The notes under the pieces are model-generated. The model saw nothing but the letters and a program-made list of their open reading frames with translations, did no database searches and was not told the origin of the DNA. DNA of 64,000 bases from Xanthomonas bromi (GTDB lineage: Bacteria; Pseudomonadota; Gammaproteobacteria; Xanthomonadales; Xanthomonadaceae): NCBI RefSeq assembly GCF_900092025.1, contig NZ_FLTX01000037.1, positions 1 to 64,000 of the forward strand, read 5' to 3'. Position 1 is the stretch's first letter. The number at the start of each line of letters is the position of its first letter. This document shows positions 18,642 to 27,617 of the stretch, in pieces. The translations under genes and the position numbers were made by a program.

Positions 18642-19567
18642 TCCACGTGTTCCCTGACGCGTTGCACGCCCGTGCTCAACTCCTGTAGCCGACGGCGGCT
18701 GGTGGAATCCAGCGGACGGAACCCGGTGGTGTCGAAGAAACACTTCAGTGCCGGACCCGCCTTGGGGTCGGAGGCGGCCTGCAGCAAGACCACCCGCAGA
18801 CGCTGCTCCACTGCCGGGTCCATCCCCGCGCGCACCATTTCCACCGCGCGCGGTACCGGCGCCGTGCGGTGCACGATGCGGAAACCGCGTTTGAACACCG
18901 GTGGCATCTGGCGTTCGTCATCCCAATCCACGTTGCTGAGCGCGCCCACGTCGATCAGGTGTTTGTGCACGAACGCGGCAACGTTCAATTTGGACCCGAC
19001 CATCAGATAGCCGGCCGATCCGGGCGCCGGCGTGTCGTCCGCCGACAGCAGTACATCGCACACGATGCCGTTGCGCAGCAGTTCGAGGATCGGCAGCAGA
19101 TAGCCGCTGGTGGACGAGGCGTTCTGCAGTGCGAGGGTGTGGCCGCGCACCTGCGCGAGCGACTGGATCGGGCTGTCGCGGCGCACGAAGAACAACGTAT
19201 GGAAGTCGCGCAGGCCGCCACGCTCGGTCATCAGCAAGGGGTGCGCGCTGCCGCGCTGCTCCAGCAGCATCGCCGCACCGGTGGTCTCGCTGACCCAATC
19301 GACCCGACCGCGCCGCAAGTAGCTGGACATCTGGCGCGCATCCGGGGCCATCAGAATTTCGCCACGGCTGATCCCGACCTCGCGCATTCGCGGCACCACG
19401 TAATCCAGCAAGGGCTTGAGCTGCTCGTAATGGGCAGCGGGATCATCGCTGATCCGTCCAAGCACCAGCACCGAGGAGGGCTTGGCCGCAGCCGCCGCGG
19501 CCAAGCATGTCCCGGCGATCAGCCAGCAGGCAATCAGACAGCATTGTAGACCGCGCAAAACGGACAC
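18638..19567 (-). CDS. PhnD-like periplasmic binding protein paired with the GGDEF-EAL gene
   Basis: A 309-residue protein with a signal peptide (CCLIACWLIAGTCLAAAAAA) and a phosphate/phosphonate-binding (PhnD/SsuA2) fold: SVLVLGRISDDPAAHYEQLK, then QNASSTSGYL. No permease or ATPase lies beside it, so it is probably not part of a transporter. It overlaps the GGDEF-EAL start by four bases. Similar orphan binding proteins act as sensory partners of membrane signalling proteins; the ligand is unknown. Confidence 0.85.
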   Translation of the reverse strand: MSVLRGLQCCLIACWLIAGTCLAAAAAAKPSSVLVLGRISDDPAAHYEQLKPLLDYVVPRMREVGISRGEILMAPDARQMSSYLRRGRVDWVSETTGAAMLLEQRGSAHPLLMTERGGLRDFHTLFFVRRDSPIQSLAQVRGHTLALQNASSTSGYLLPILELLRNGIVCDVLLSADDTPAPGSAGYLMVGSKLNVAAFVHKHLIDVGALSNVDWDDERQMPPVFKRGFRIVHRTAPVPRAVEMVRAGMDPAVEQRLRVVLLQAASDPKAGPALKCFFDTTGFRPLDSTSRRRLQELSTGVQRVREHVE

Positions 19568-19618
19568 TCCCCTAGAGCCGCGGACAGCCTAGCCGAATCC
19601 ATGAAGATGTGACACACG

Positions 19619-20383
19619 TCAGTTTCCAGCCTGCTTGGCGAGCATGGCCATCCGCTGCGCATCGGACAGGATGCCACGGATCAGCCGCACCTCCTGCTCG
19701 GTCATTTCGGCGCGCAGCAGCAGCCGACGCAGCTTGCGCATCGCCGACTCCGGCGCACGCCCCTTATGGAAGTCGATCTCGTCCAGCGTGTCGCCCAACT
19801 GGCCGAACATGCCTTCCAGCTGCGCATGACTGGCCGGTCCGTCGCGCAAGCCGCTGGCCGCCGTCGGTGCCGGCTCGGCCTGGCCTGCCGCCAGCTGCGC
19901 CAGCCGCACCTCATACGCCAGCACCTGCACGGCTGCGGCGAGATTCAGCGAACTGAATTGCGGGTCCGAGGGAATGTGCACCGCGGCATGGCAAAGCTGT
20001 AACTCGTCGTTGGTCAGACCGGTGCGTTCGCGGCCGAACACGAACGCTACCTCGGCCGGCTCGCTCGCCCTGGCCAGGGCGCGTTGCGCGCCTTCGTTAG
20101 GCAGCAATTCTTCCAGCGCCACCCGGCGCGCGCGCGCGGTGCAGCCGATCACCAGCGTGCAGTCGGCCACCGCTTCGCCCAGCGTCGCGAAGAGCGGCGC
20201 TTCGCCCAGCACGTCCTCGGCGCCGGCCGAGCGCCGGTACGCGTCTTCATCGAGTGCGCGCTCGGGCGCCACTAGCACCAGGCGCGAAATCCCCATGGTC
20301 TTCATCGCACGCGCGGCCGCGCCGATGTTGCCTGGATGCTGGGTACCGACAAGAACAAAACGGATGCGCTGACTGACGGACAT
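19619..20383 (-). CDS. trmJ: tRNA (cytidine/uridine-2'-O-)-methyltransferase TrmJ
   Basis: A 254-residue SPOUT-class methyltransferase: N-terminal VLVGTQHPGNIGAAARAMKT, then FGRERTGLTNDEL and SLNLAAAVQ, which form the knotted SAM site. TrmJ 2'-O-methylates tRNA position 32. The C-terminal helical extension has the length usual for TrmJ and is longer than in TrmL. It is divergent from suhB with 116 bases between them, the same neighbourhood as in many gammaproteobacteria. Confidence 0.94.
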   Translation of the reverse strand: MSVSQRIRFVLVGTQHPGNIGAAARAMKTMGISRLVLVAPERALDEDAYRRSAGAEDVLGEAPLFATLGEAVADCTLVIGCTARARRVALEELLPNEGAQRALARASEPAEVAFVFGRERTGLTNDELQLCHAAVHIPSDPQFSSLNLAAAVQVLAYEVRLAQLAAGQAEPAPTAASGLRDGPASHAQLEGMFGQLGDTLDEIDFHKGRAPESAMRKLRRLLLRAEMTEQEVRLIRGILSDAQRMAMLAKQAGN

Positions 20384-20499
20384 GAACGGAGACTGGAGAG
20401 CAGTTCGGCCGTAGATGGTAAACTGCGCGGCCGGCTTTCGCGCCGGACCGCTCTTTTACCTTCGCCATTTCCGATTCTGCCTTCACGGGAGCTTTAACC

Positions 20500-21333
20500 A
20501 TGCAGAAACCCGCCGTCACCGTCATGGTCAAAGCCGCCCGCCTCGCCGGCAATGTGCTGCTGCGCGGTATCAACAAGCTCGATGCGCTCAACGTGGTGCA
20601 GAAAGGCCGCATGGACTACGCCAGCGAAGTGGATGCCGATGCCGAGAAGGTCATCATCAAGGAACTCAAGCGCGGCTACCCCGAATACGCCGTGTTCGGC
20701 GAAGAAGGCGGCGTGCAAGGCGGCAAGAGTGGGCGCTACACCTGGGTGATCGATCCGCTCGACGGTACCAGCAACTATCTGCGCGGCTTCCCGCATTACT
20801 GCGTGTCCATCGCGCTGGTGGAAAACGGCGAACCCACCGATGCAGTGATCTTCGACCCGTTACGCAATGAGTTGTTCACTGCAAGCCGCGGCGCCGGCGC
20901 GGTGCTCAACGACCGCCGCATCCGCATCGCCGAACGCAAGGATCTGGAAGGCGCGATGGTTCACACCGGTTTCCCGCCGCGCGAACGTGCGCGCGCCAGT
21001 GCCCAGCTCAAGTGCGTGGATGCGTTGTTGGTGCAGGCCGAAGACGTGCGTCGTACTGGGTCTGCCGCGCTGGACCTGGCCTATGTGGCCTGCGGTCGCG
21101 CCGATGCTTATTTCGAAGCCGGCGTCAAAGCCTGGGACATCGCCGCCGGCGTCTTGCTGGTGCGCGAAGCCGGTGGCCGCGTCTGCGATTACAAGGGCGC
21201 CACCCCGCCGCGCATGGATAACATGGGTCCGGAAACGCAGCAGATCGTCGCGGGCAACATCAAGATCAGCGAGGCGCTGCAGAAGGTCATCGTCAACACC
21301 GGCTATGCGCGCGAGTTCGAGGCCAAGTTCTGA
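20500..21333 (+). CDS. suhB: Inositol-1-monophosphatase SuhB
   Basis: A 277-residue magnesium-dependent phosphatase with [16 protein letters not shown] and [16 protein letters not shown] motifs. SuhB hydrolyses inositol-1-phosphate and in E. coli also joins the rRNA antitermination complex. ATG 20500 has GGGAG about nine bases upstream. It converges on the superoxide dismutase gene across two strong hairpins. Confidence 0.95.
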   Translation: MQKPAVTVMVKAARLAGNVLLRGINKLDALNVVQKGRMDYASEVDADAEKVIIKELKRGYPEYAVFGEEGGVQGGKSGRYTWVIDPLDGTSNYLRGFPHYCVSIALVENGEPTDAVIFDPLRNELFTASRGAGAVLNDRRIRIAERKDLEGAMVHTGFPPRERARASAQLKCVDALLVQAEDVRRTGSAALDLAYVACGRADAYFEAGVKAWDIAAGVLLVREAGGRVCDYKGATPPRMDNMGPETQQIVAGNIKISEALQKVIVNTGYAREFEAKF

Positions 21334-21390
21334 GTGCCGCGCCTGACGGCGAAACGCACGCCGCATGTCGCTGCAGCAGGACACCCATAC

Positions 21391-21418
21391 AGAAGGCCGG
21401 GATCAAACCCGGCCTTCT
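21391..21418. terminator. Hairpin terminator 1 between suhB and sod
   Basis: A perfect 11-bp stem AGAAGGCCGGG/CCCGGCCTTCT with a 6-base loop, 58 bases after the suhB stop. There is no long T-run, but stem strength and position suggest a transcription end for suhB. Confidence 0.75.
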
Positions 21419-21537
21419 GCGTTGTATGAAGCTCAGGAAAGGGCCTCTTCGCCGCGCGCGTGTGTGCCTCAAGCGCGGCCGGCACGTCACATCGTGCGCA
21501 ATCGCATCGTTGTGAAAAAAATCAGACCGCCTCACAG

Positions 21538-21567
21538 CAGAAGGCCGGGATCGCTCCCGGCCTTCTG
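21538..21567. terminator. Hairpin terminator 2 between suhB and sod
   Basis: A perfect 12-bp stem CAGAAGGCCGGG/CCCGGCCTTCTG with loop ATCGCT, 24 bases beyond the sod stop. Its stem is nearly identical to the hairpin at 21391-21418, so the two look like duplicates. It probably ends sod transcription and backs up suhB. Confidence 0.78.
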
Positions 21568-21590
21568 GCATTACTGCACGGACCCAGGAC

Positions 21591-22202
21591 TCAGGCGATC
21601 GCGGCGTGATAGCGGCGCTCGACTTCTTCCCAGTTGACGGCGTTGTAGAACGCGCCGATGTATTCCGGACGACGGTTCTGGTACTTCAGGTAGTACGCGT
21701 GTTCCCACACGTCCAGGCCCAGGATCGGAGTGTTGCCTTCGAACAGCGGGCTGTCCTGGTTGGCTGTGCTTTCCACCACCAGCTTCTTGTCCGCAGTCAC
21801 GCTCAACCACGCCCAACCCGAGCCGAAACGGCTCACAGCCGCCTTGGTAAAGGCTTCCTTGAACTTCTCGAAACCGCCCATGTCCTTGTCGATGGCCTTG
21901 GCGACCTCGCCCTTGGGCTCACCACCGCCATTGGGCGACAGCACGGTCCAGAACAGCGAATGGTTGGCGTGGCCGCCACCGTTGTTGCGCACCGCGCCCT
22001 GCAGGTTTTCCGGCAGGCTCTTCAACTTGGAGACCAAATCCTCGATCGGCAGATCGGCGTACTCAGTCCCTTCCAGCGCCGCGTTGACGTTGTTGATATA
22101 GGTCTGATGATGCTTGGTGTGATGGATTTCCATCGTCTGCGCATCGATGTTCGGTTCCAGCGCGTCGTAAGCGTAGGGCAACTGCGGAAGGGTGTAAGCC
22201 AT
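21591..22202 (-). CDS. sodA: Manganese superoxide dismutase
   Basis: A 203-residue Fe/Mn superoxide dismutase with ligands in [21 protein letters not shown] and [19 protein letters not shown]. Residues near the active site (GGG before HANHS, and QDSPL) favour the Mn form. It converts superoxide to peroxide and oxygen in the cytoplasm. ATG 22202 has AGGAG six bases upstream. Xanthomonas records may name it sodB or sodM. Confidence 0.94.
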   Translation of the reverse strand: MAYTLPQLPYAYDALEPNIDAQTMEIHHTKHHQTYINNVNAALEGTEYADLPIEDLVSKLKSLPENLQGAVRNNGGGHANHSLFWTVLSPNGGGEPKGEVAKAIDKDMGGFEKFKEAFTKAAVSRFGSGWAWLSVTADKKLVVESTANQDSPLFEGNTPILGLDVWEHAYYLKYQNRRPEYIGAFYNAVNWEEVERRYHAAIA

Positions 22203-22455
22203 GAGGGTCTCCTGGACTTGCCGCCCGGCGAAGACCGGGCGTTGCGGGGTAGATGGTAAGGACGGCGACAGCGCTTACCAAGGGTGCAGGCAGGAAAACT
22301 TCATCCCATCGCATGCCGCGCGTCGTTCGCTGCACACCTTGCACCATGCCCCGGTTACTTGGGCGTGAACCGCACCGGCGTCCGGCACGTTCAAAGTCGG
22401 CACAGCCGCACGTCGGCATACTTGCGCTGCCGTAACCCTTCTTCGGACCGTCTTC

Positions 22456-22896
22456 ATGCGCAAGCCAGCTTTGCTCATCGTTGCCGTCGCGCTGCTCGTC
22501 GCCGGCTTGTGGAGCATGCGCGCAATGCAGACGCCCAAACCGCAGTTCGCACCGCAACTCGACGCGCCGACGATTGCGACCACGCCAACGCGTGAAGTGC
22601 CACGGCTGCCGGCCTTTCTGCCGATCGAGGCAATGACGACGATCGTGCTGATCCAGCGCGGCGGGCCGTTTCCGCATCCACAGGACGGCAGCGTATTCGG
22701 CAACCGCGAGCATCGCCTGCCCGAGCGCCCGCGCGGCTATTACCGCGAATACACCGTCGATACGCCCGGCAGTCCGGATCGTGGCGCACGCCGTATCGTC
22801 ACCGGCGGCACCCCGCCCGAGGCGTGGTACTACAGCGACGATCATTACCAGAGCTTCAAAGCCTTCGATGGCCCGACCCCGGACCAGGCACCATGA
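22456..22896 (+). CDS. Barnase-like guanine-specific ribonuclease, exported or membrane-anchored
   Basis: A 146-residue protein with an N-terminal hydrophobic segment (ALLIVAVALLVAGLWSM) and a C-terminal microbial RNase N1/T1 domain: RGGPFPHPQDG, REYTVDTPG, RRIVTGG and SDDHYQSF. The Glu, Arg and His of the barnase active site are all present. The N-terminus lacks an obvious small-residue cleavage site, so it may remain anchored. Its stop overlaps the next gene, a barstar-like inhibitor (ATGA). The role (nutrient scavenging or antagonism) cannot be told from sequence. Confidence 0.88.
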   Translation: MRKPALLIVAVALLVAGLWSMRAMQTPKPQFAPQLDAPTIATTPTREVPRLPAFLPIEAMTTIVLIQRGGPFPHPQDGSVFGNREHRLPERPRGYYREYTVDTPGSPDRGARRIVTGGTPPEAWYYSDDHYQSFKAFDGPTPDQAP

Positions 22897-23318
22897 GCGC
22901 GGGCGACTTCGCACTGGATCTGTCCGATCCGCAGCAGTCGGGCGTCTATCAGGCCGATACCGACGATCTGGACACAATGGCGGCGCTTGCGCGCGATGCC
23001 GGCCTGCGCATCCTGCGCGTGGATCTGGCCACCTGCAGCGATAAGCGCATGCTGCTGATGCGCCTGGCCACGCAACTGGATTTCCCGGCCAGCTTCGGGC
23101 GCAACTGGGACGCACTCAGCGATGCCTTGCGCGACCTGGCGTGGCTACCCTCCCCGCATGGCTATGCACTGCTCATCGACGGCGCCCAGGCGCTGGCCAG
23201 CGCGGCGCCCAACGACCGCGACACCTTGCTGGATATCCTCGACGAAGTGGCAACTGCCTGGGCAGCACGCGGGCTGACCTTTGCGGCATTCGTTGCGCCT
23301 GCGAGCGCCTGCGACTAA
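22893..23318 (+). CDS. Barstar-family ribonuclease inhibitor
   Basis: A 141-residue cytoplasmic protein with the barstar pattern: LRVDLATCSDKRMLLMRLAT, then FPASFGRNWDALSDALRDL, and a C-terminal AWAARGLTFAAFV strand. Barstar binds barnase-type RNases through an acidic helix and blocks the active site. It is translationally coupled to the RNase by a four-base overlap, the expected arrangement for protecting the producer cell before export. Confidence 0.9.
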   Translation: MSAGDFALDLSDPQQSGVYQADTDDLDTMAALARDAGLRILRVDLATCSDKRMLLMRLATQLDFPASFGRNWDALSDALRDLAWLPSPHGYALLIDGAQALASAAPNDRDTLLDILDEVATAWAARGLTFAAFVAPASACD

Positions 23319-23321
23319 GAG

Positions 23322-23452
23322 CCTCTGACAAAACCACTGCGCGGCCAGGCAGGCGCGGTCGGTGCGGGGAATCCTGATGTACCCCTTGTACCATCCGGTT
23401 CCCGCGCGCCGCCCGCACCCGCCCGACGACCGCTCGCGACGTTTTGTTAGCC
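23322..23452. repeat. Long imperfect palindrome, MITE-like
   Basis: A ~130-base stretch whose ends are imperfect inverted repeats (CTGACAAAACCACTGCGCGG on the left; CTAACAAAACGTCGCGAGCGG read back from the right) with a palindromic centre GATGTAC-CCCTT-GTACCATC at about 23376-23394. It carries no open frame of interest. The layout fits a small non-autonomous mobile element or large intergenic hairpin. No second copy was noticed in the window. Confidence 0.5.
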
Positions 23453-23458
23453 GCTTTA

Positions 23459-23485
23459 GGCCGGCACGCAGCGAACGTGCCGGCC
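23459..23485 (-). terminator. Hairpin after uup
   Basis: A perfect 10-bp stem GGCCGGCACG/CGTGCCGGCC with a 7-base loop, six bases beyond the uup stop on the minus strand. The T-run is poor, so it may be a transcript-end stabiliser rather than a full terminator. Confidence 0.6.
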
Positions 23486-23490
23486 AGCCA

Positions 23491-25383
23491 TCAACTATCC
23501 AGCTCGCTCCAGCGCGCGTATGCCGCATCCAACTGCTTCTGCGCATCGCCTAACGCGGCGGTGTGGGCCGCCATCGCCGCGCTGTCGCGCTGATAGAACG
23601 CCGGCTCGTTCATCGCCGCGGTGAGCGCGGCGACCTGCTGCTCCAACGTTTCGATCAGGGCAGGCAGTTGCTCCAGCTCGCGTGCATCCTTGTAGCTGAG
23701 CTTGCGCTTGGGCGCGGCGTCCGCTGGCGGCGTAACCACCACCGCTGCGGTCGCCACCGCAGTGGCAGAAGCCTTGGCCACCGCCATCGCATTCCCCACC
23801 GGCGTGCGGCGCTGGCGCAACGAATCGCTGTAACCGCCGATGTAGTCGCCGATCAGGCCATCGCCTTCCATCACCAACGTCGAGGTCACCACGTTGTCGA
23901 GGAAGTCGCGGTCATGGCTCACCAGCAGCAAGGTGCCGGTGTATTCGCCGAGCAATTCTTCCAGCAGTTCCAGCGTTTCCACATCCAGATCGTTGGTCGG
24001 TTCGTCCATCACCAGCAGATTGGACGGCTGCGCGAACAGACGCGCCAGCAACAGGCGATTGCGCTCGCCACCGGACAGGCGCGTAATCGGCGCGCGTGCG
24101 CGTTCAGGCGTGAACAGGAAGTCCTGCAGATAGGCATGCACATGCTTGCGCTTGCCGTTGATCTCCAGGAAATCGCGGCCTTCGGCCACGTTTTCGATGG
24201 CGCTCCAGTCCTCGCGCAGGGTCGAGCGGTACTGGTCGAAATACGCAATCTGCAAATTGGTGCCGATGCGGATTTCGCCCTGTTGCGCCTGCAAGTCGCC
24301 CAGCAACAACTTGAGCAATGTGGTCTTGCCGCTGCCGTTGGGGCCGATCAGGCCGATGCGATCGCCACGCTGGATGATGGTGGAAAAGTCCTTGACCATC
24401 GTGCGTGCGCCGAAGGCGAAGCCGACCTCCTTGGCTTCGATCACCTTCTTTCCGGATGACTCGCCCTGCGAGACTTCCATGCGCACGTTGCCGGTGAGAT
24501 CGCGACGTTGCACGCGCTCGTTGCGCATCGATTCCAGGCGCCGCACACGGCCTTCGTCGCGGGTCCGCCGCGCCTTGATGCCCTGGCGGATCCAGATTTC
24601 CTCCTGCGCCAGCATCTTGTCGAAGCGCGCGTTTTCCTGCGCCTGCGCATTGAGCCGTTCTTCGCGGCGACGCTCGTAATTGGCCCAGTCGCCCGGCCAG
24701 CTGGTGACCTGGCCGCGATCGATTTCGACGATCCGCGTCGCCAACGCACGCAAAAAGCGCCGGTCATGGGTCACGAACAGCACGCTGCCGCTCCAGCCCT
24801 TCAGGAAGGTTTCCAGCCAATCGATGGCTTCGATATCCAGATGGTTGGTGGGTTCGTCCAGCAACAGCACATCCGGCGAGGACACCAGCGAGCGCGCCAG
24901 CAACACCCGGCGCTTCATACCGCCGGACAACCGCGCGAACTCCGCATCACCATCCAGTTCCAGCTTGGTCAGCGTCTCGGTGACGCGCTGATCCAGCGCC
25001 CACCCATCGGCCGCGTCGATCTTGGCCTGCACCTTGCCGAATGCATCGCCGTCGAACACCTCGGCATGGCTGAGTTGGTGGAATTCGGCCAGCCAATGAC
25101 CCAACTCGCCCAGGCCCTCGGCCACCACGTCGAACACGCTGCCGCCGGTGCCCTGCGGCACCTCCTGCTCCAGCCGCGCGATGCGCACGCCCTGTTGCAC
25201 GCGCACTTCGCCATCGTCGGGCTTCAGTTCGCCGGCGATCAGTTTCATCAGGGTCGATTTGCCGGCGCCGTTGCGGCCGATCAAGGCGATACGCTCGCCC
25301 GGCTCGATCGTGAGGTCGGTTTTTTCCAGCAACAAGGGGCCGCCGACGCTGTAGTCGACGCTTTGCAGAGTGATTAAAGGCAT
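23491..25383 (-). CDS. uup: ABC-F family ATPase Uup
   Basis: A 630-residue soluble protein with two ABC modules: GRNGAGKS, LSGGMKRR and LLDEPTNHLD in the first; GPNGSGKT, LSGGERNR and VMDEPTNDLD in the second. A C-terminal coiled coil (from ARELEQLPAL to the end) marks Uup rather than EttA or other ABC-F members. These ATPases act on ribosomes or DNA structures and are not transporters. ATG 25383 matches the family start MPLITLQ. It is divergent from dbpA. Confidence 0.93.
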   Translation of the reverse strand: MPLITLQSVDYSVGGPLLLEKTDLTIEPGERIALIGRNGAGKSTLMKLIAGELKPDDGEVRVQQGVRIARLEQEVPQGTGGSVFDVVAEGLGELGHWLAEFHQLSHAEVFDGDAFGKVQAKIDAADGWALDQRVTETLTKLELDGDAEFARLSGGMKRRVLLARSLVSSPDVLLLDEPTNHLDIEAIDWLETFLKGWSGSVLFVTHDRRFLRALATRIVEIDRGQVTSWPGDWANYERRREERLNAQAQENARFDKMLAQEEIWIRQGIKARRTRDEGRVRRLESMRNERVQRRDLTGNVRMEVSQGESSGKKVIEAKEVGFAFGARTMVKDFSTIIQRGDRIGLIGPNGSGKTTLLKLLLGDLQAQQGEIRIGTNLQIAYFDQYRSTLREDWSAIENVAEGRDFLEINGKRKHVHAYLQDFLFTPERARAPITRLSGGERNRLLLARLFAQPSNLLVMDEPTNDLDVETLELLEELLGEYTGTLLLVSHDRDFLDNVVTSTLVMEGDGLIGDYIGGYSDSLRQRRTPVGNAMAVAKASATAVATAAVVVTPPADAAPKRKLSYKDARELEQLPALIETLEQQVAALTAAMNEPAFYQRDSAAMAAHTAALGDAQKQLDAAYARWSELDS

Positions 25384-25395
25384 GGCGCAATTGTA

Positions 25396-25473
25396 CGGGA
25401 ATCGGGAATGGTGAATCGGGAATGGAAAAGCCTTCGCCGTTGCGATACCCGATTCCCCACTCACGATTCCCGC
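25396..25473. repeat. Inverted GGGAATCGGGAATGG repeat between uup and dbpA
   Basis: The left arm (25396-25425) consists of GGGAATCG/GGGAATGG units; the right arm (25447-25473) is its approximate complement. Together they can form a long interrupted hairpin that fills most of the 101-base divergent promoter region. Related single-arm copies occur at 11689-11719 and about 30430-30445. Confidence 0.75.
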
Positions 25474-25484
25474 TAAAATGCGCC

Positions 25485-26861
25485 ATGAACGAATTCTCCG
25501 CGCTGCCGCTGTCGCCGGCCCTGGCCCCCGGCATCGACGCCCTTGGCTACACCGTCCTTACTCCCATCCAGGCGCAGAGCCTGCCGCCGATCCTGCAGGG
25601 GCTGGACGTCATCGCCCAGGCGCCGACCGGCAGTGGCAAGACCGCTGCGTTCGGGCTGGGCCTGCTGCAGAAGCTCGACCCTGCGCTGACCCGCGCGCAG
25701 GCCCTGGTGCTCTGCCCTACCCGCGAACTGGCCGACCAGGTCGGCAAGCAGCTGCGCAAGCTGGCCACCGGCATCCCCAACATGAAGCTGGTGGTGCTCA
25801 CCGGCGGCATGCCGCTGGGGCCGCAACTGGCCTCGCTGGAAGCGCACGACCCGCAGGTGGTGGTGGGCACACCCGGCCGCATCCAGGAGCTTGCCCGCAA
25901 GCGCGCCCTGCATCTGGGCGGCGTGCGCACGCTGGTGCTGGACGAGGCAGACCGCATGCTCGACATGGGCTTCGAAGAACCTATCCGCGAGATCGCCAGC
26001 CGCTGCGACAAACATCGCCAGAGCCTGCTGTTCTCGGCCACGTTCCCGGACATCATCCGCACGCTGGCGCGGGAGATCCTCAAGGACCCGATTGAAATCA
26101 CCGTCGAAGGCGCCGACAACGCCCCGGAAATCGACCAGCAATTCTTCGAGGTCGATCCCACCTATCGGCAAAAAGCGGTGGCCGGCCTGCTGCTGCGCTT
26201 CAATCCCGAATCCAGCGTGGTGTTCTGCAATACCCGCAAGGAAGTCGACGAGGTGGCCGGTTCGCTGCAGGAGTTCGGCTTCTCCGCGCTGGCACTGCAC
26301 GGCGACATGGAGCAGCGCGACCGCGACGAGGTGCTGGTGCGTTTCGTCAACCGCAGCTGCAACGTCCTGGTGGCCAGCGACGTGGCCGCCCGCGGGCTGG
26401 ACGTGGAAGACCTGTCCGCAGTAGTCAACTACGAGCTGCCCACCGATACCGAGACCTACCGCCACCGTATCGGCCGCACTGCGCGCGCCGGCAAGCATGG
26501 CTTGGCGCTGAGCCTGGTGGCACCGCGCGAAACCGCGCGTGCGCAGGCACTGGAGGCCGAACAGGGCCAGCCACTGAAGTGGTCGCGTGCGCCGCTGGCC
26601 ACTGCCCGCCCCGCACAACTGCCGCAGGCGGCGATGACCACCTTGCGCATCGACGGCGGCAAGACCGACAAGCTGCGTGCCGGCGACATCCTCGGTGCCT
26701 TGACCGGCGAGGCCGGCCTGTCGGGCGCGGCGATCGGCAAGATCGCCATCTACCCCACCCGCTCCTATGTCGCCATTGCCCGTGCGCAGGTCGCCAAGGC
26801 GCTGGCGCACTTGCACGCAGGCAAGATCAAGGGCCGCCGGTTCCGGGTCAGCAAGCTCTGA
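25485..26861 (+). CDS. dbpA: ATP-dependent RNA helicase DbpA
   Basis: A 458-residue DEAD-box helicase with APTGSGKT, PTRELADQ, VLDEADRML, FSATFP and HRIGRTARAG motifs, and a C-terminal DbpA RNA-binding domain (TTLRIDGGKTDKLRAGDILG, KIAIYPTRSYVAI). DbpA binds hairpin 92 of 23S rRNA and acts in late 50S assembly. ATG 25485 opens MNEFSALPL, the family start; the longer in-frame opening lies in the repeat. Confidence 0.95.
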   Translation: MNEFSALPLSPALAPGIDALGYTVLTPIQAQSLPPILQGLDVIAQAPTGSGKTAAFGLGLLQKLDPALTRAQALVLCPTRELADQVGKQLRKLATGIPNMKLVVLTGGMPLGPQLASLEAHDPQVVVGTPGRIQELARKRALHLGGVRTLVLDEADRMLDMGFEEPIREIASRCDKHRQSLLFSATFPDIIRTLAREILKDPIEITVEGADNAPEIDQQFFEVDPTYRQKAVAGLLLRFNPESSVVFCNTRKEVDEVAGSLQEFGFSALALHGDMEQRDRDEVLVRFVNRSCNVLVASDVAARGLDVEDLSAVVNYELPTDTETYRHRIGRTARAGKHGLALSLVAPRETARAQALEAEQGQPLKWSRAPLATARPAQLPQAAMTTLRIDGGKTDKLRAGDILGALTGEAGLSGAAIGKIAIYPTRSYVAIARAQVAKALAHLHAGKIKGRRFRVSKL

Positions 26862-26912
26862 CTCCAGCGCGGCCGGCGTGCTGACGGCCGCATGTTTCTC
26901 AGTAAAAACACG

Positions 26913-26942
26913 CCTGGATGCGCGCACATCCGCGCATCCAGG
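26913..26942. terminator. Bidirectional terminator between dbpA and apt
   Basis: A perfect 12-bp stem CCTGGATGCGCG/CGCGCATCCAGG with loop CACATC. On the minus strand it is followed by CGTGTTTTTACTG, a good T-run for apt; on the plus strand it follows dbpA by about 50 bases. Confidence 0.85.
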
Positions 26943-26962
26943 GTCGCCGCAGAACGCGCGAA

Positions 26963-27523
26963 TCAGTAAGAAAGCGTCGCCAGCAACGGCACATCGTCGG
27001 CCCATTTCTGGCGACCCTGCAGCGCCTGCAACTCGACCAGCACCGCCGCGCCGACGACTTCAAGCTCAAGCTGTGCAGCCAGCCCCAGCGCCGCACGCAA
27101 GGTGCCGCCGGTCGCCAGCACATCGTCGACGATCAGCACGCGCGCGCCGCGCGGTAACGCGTCCTCGTGCATTTCGATGCGATCGGTGCCGTATTCCAAT
27201 GCGTATTCCTGGATCAGCGTGCGCCCGGGCAACTTGCCCGGCTTGCGCACGGGTACGAAACCGGTCCGCAGTTCGCGCGCCAAGGCCGCGCCCAGAATGA
27301 AACCGCGCGCCTCGATGCCTAGCACCGCGTCCAGCGGCGTGGTCCGCCACGGCTGCGCCATTTCGTCCAGCGCCGAAGCGAAATCCGGACCATCGGACAG
27401 CAGCGGCGTAATGTCCTTGAACACGATGCCCGGCTTGGGGAAATCGACGATGTCGCGGATCCGTTCCGACCAATGGTTGGGTCCGGAAGAGCTGGTGCCG
27501 GTGCAGCGGCTGCAGTCAGTCAT
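26963..27523 (-). CDS. apt: Adenine phosphoribosyltransferase
   Basis: A 186-residue type I phosphoribosyltransferase with the PRPP-binding loop [14 protein letters not shown] and the Apt-specific EARGFILG and RKPGKLPG segments. It makes AMP from adenine and PRPP for purine salvage. It follows selO on the same strand after 94 bases. Confidence 0.95.
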   Translation of the reverse strand: MTDCSRCTGTSSSGPNHWSERIRDIVDFPKPGIVFKDITPLLSDGPDFASALDEMAQPWRTTPLDAVLGIEARGFILGAALARELRTGFVPVRKPGKLPGRTLIQEYALEYGTDRIEMHEDALPRGARVLIVDDVLATGGTLRAALGLAAQLELEVVGAAVLVELQALQGRQKWADDVPLLATLSY

Positions 27524-27617
27524 GAGGGCGGTGGCGTCTTAGCCGGTGGGGATGCACCTATTCTAGGCCGCGCACGCCGCTGCCGTTGGTTTTACGGCAT
27601 ACCTGCATCTGAGCGCC

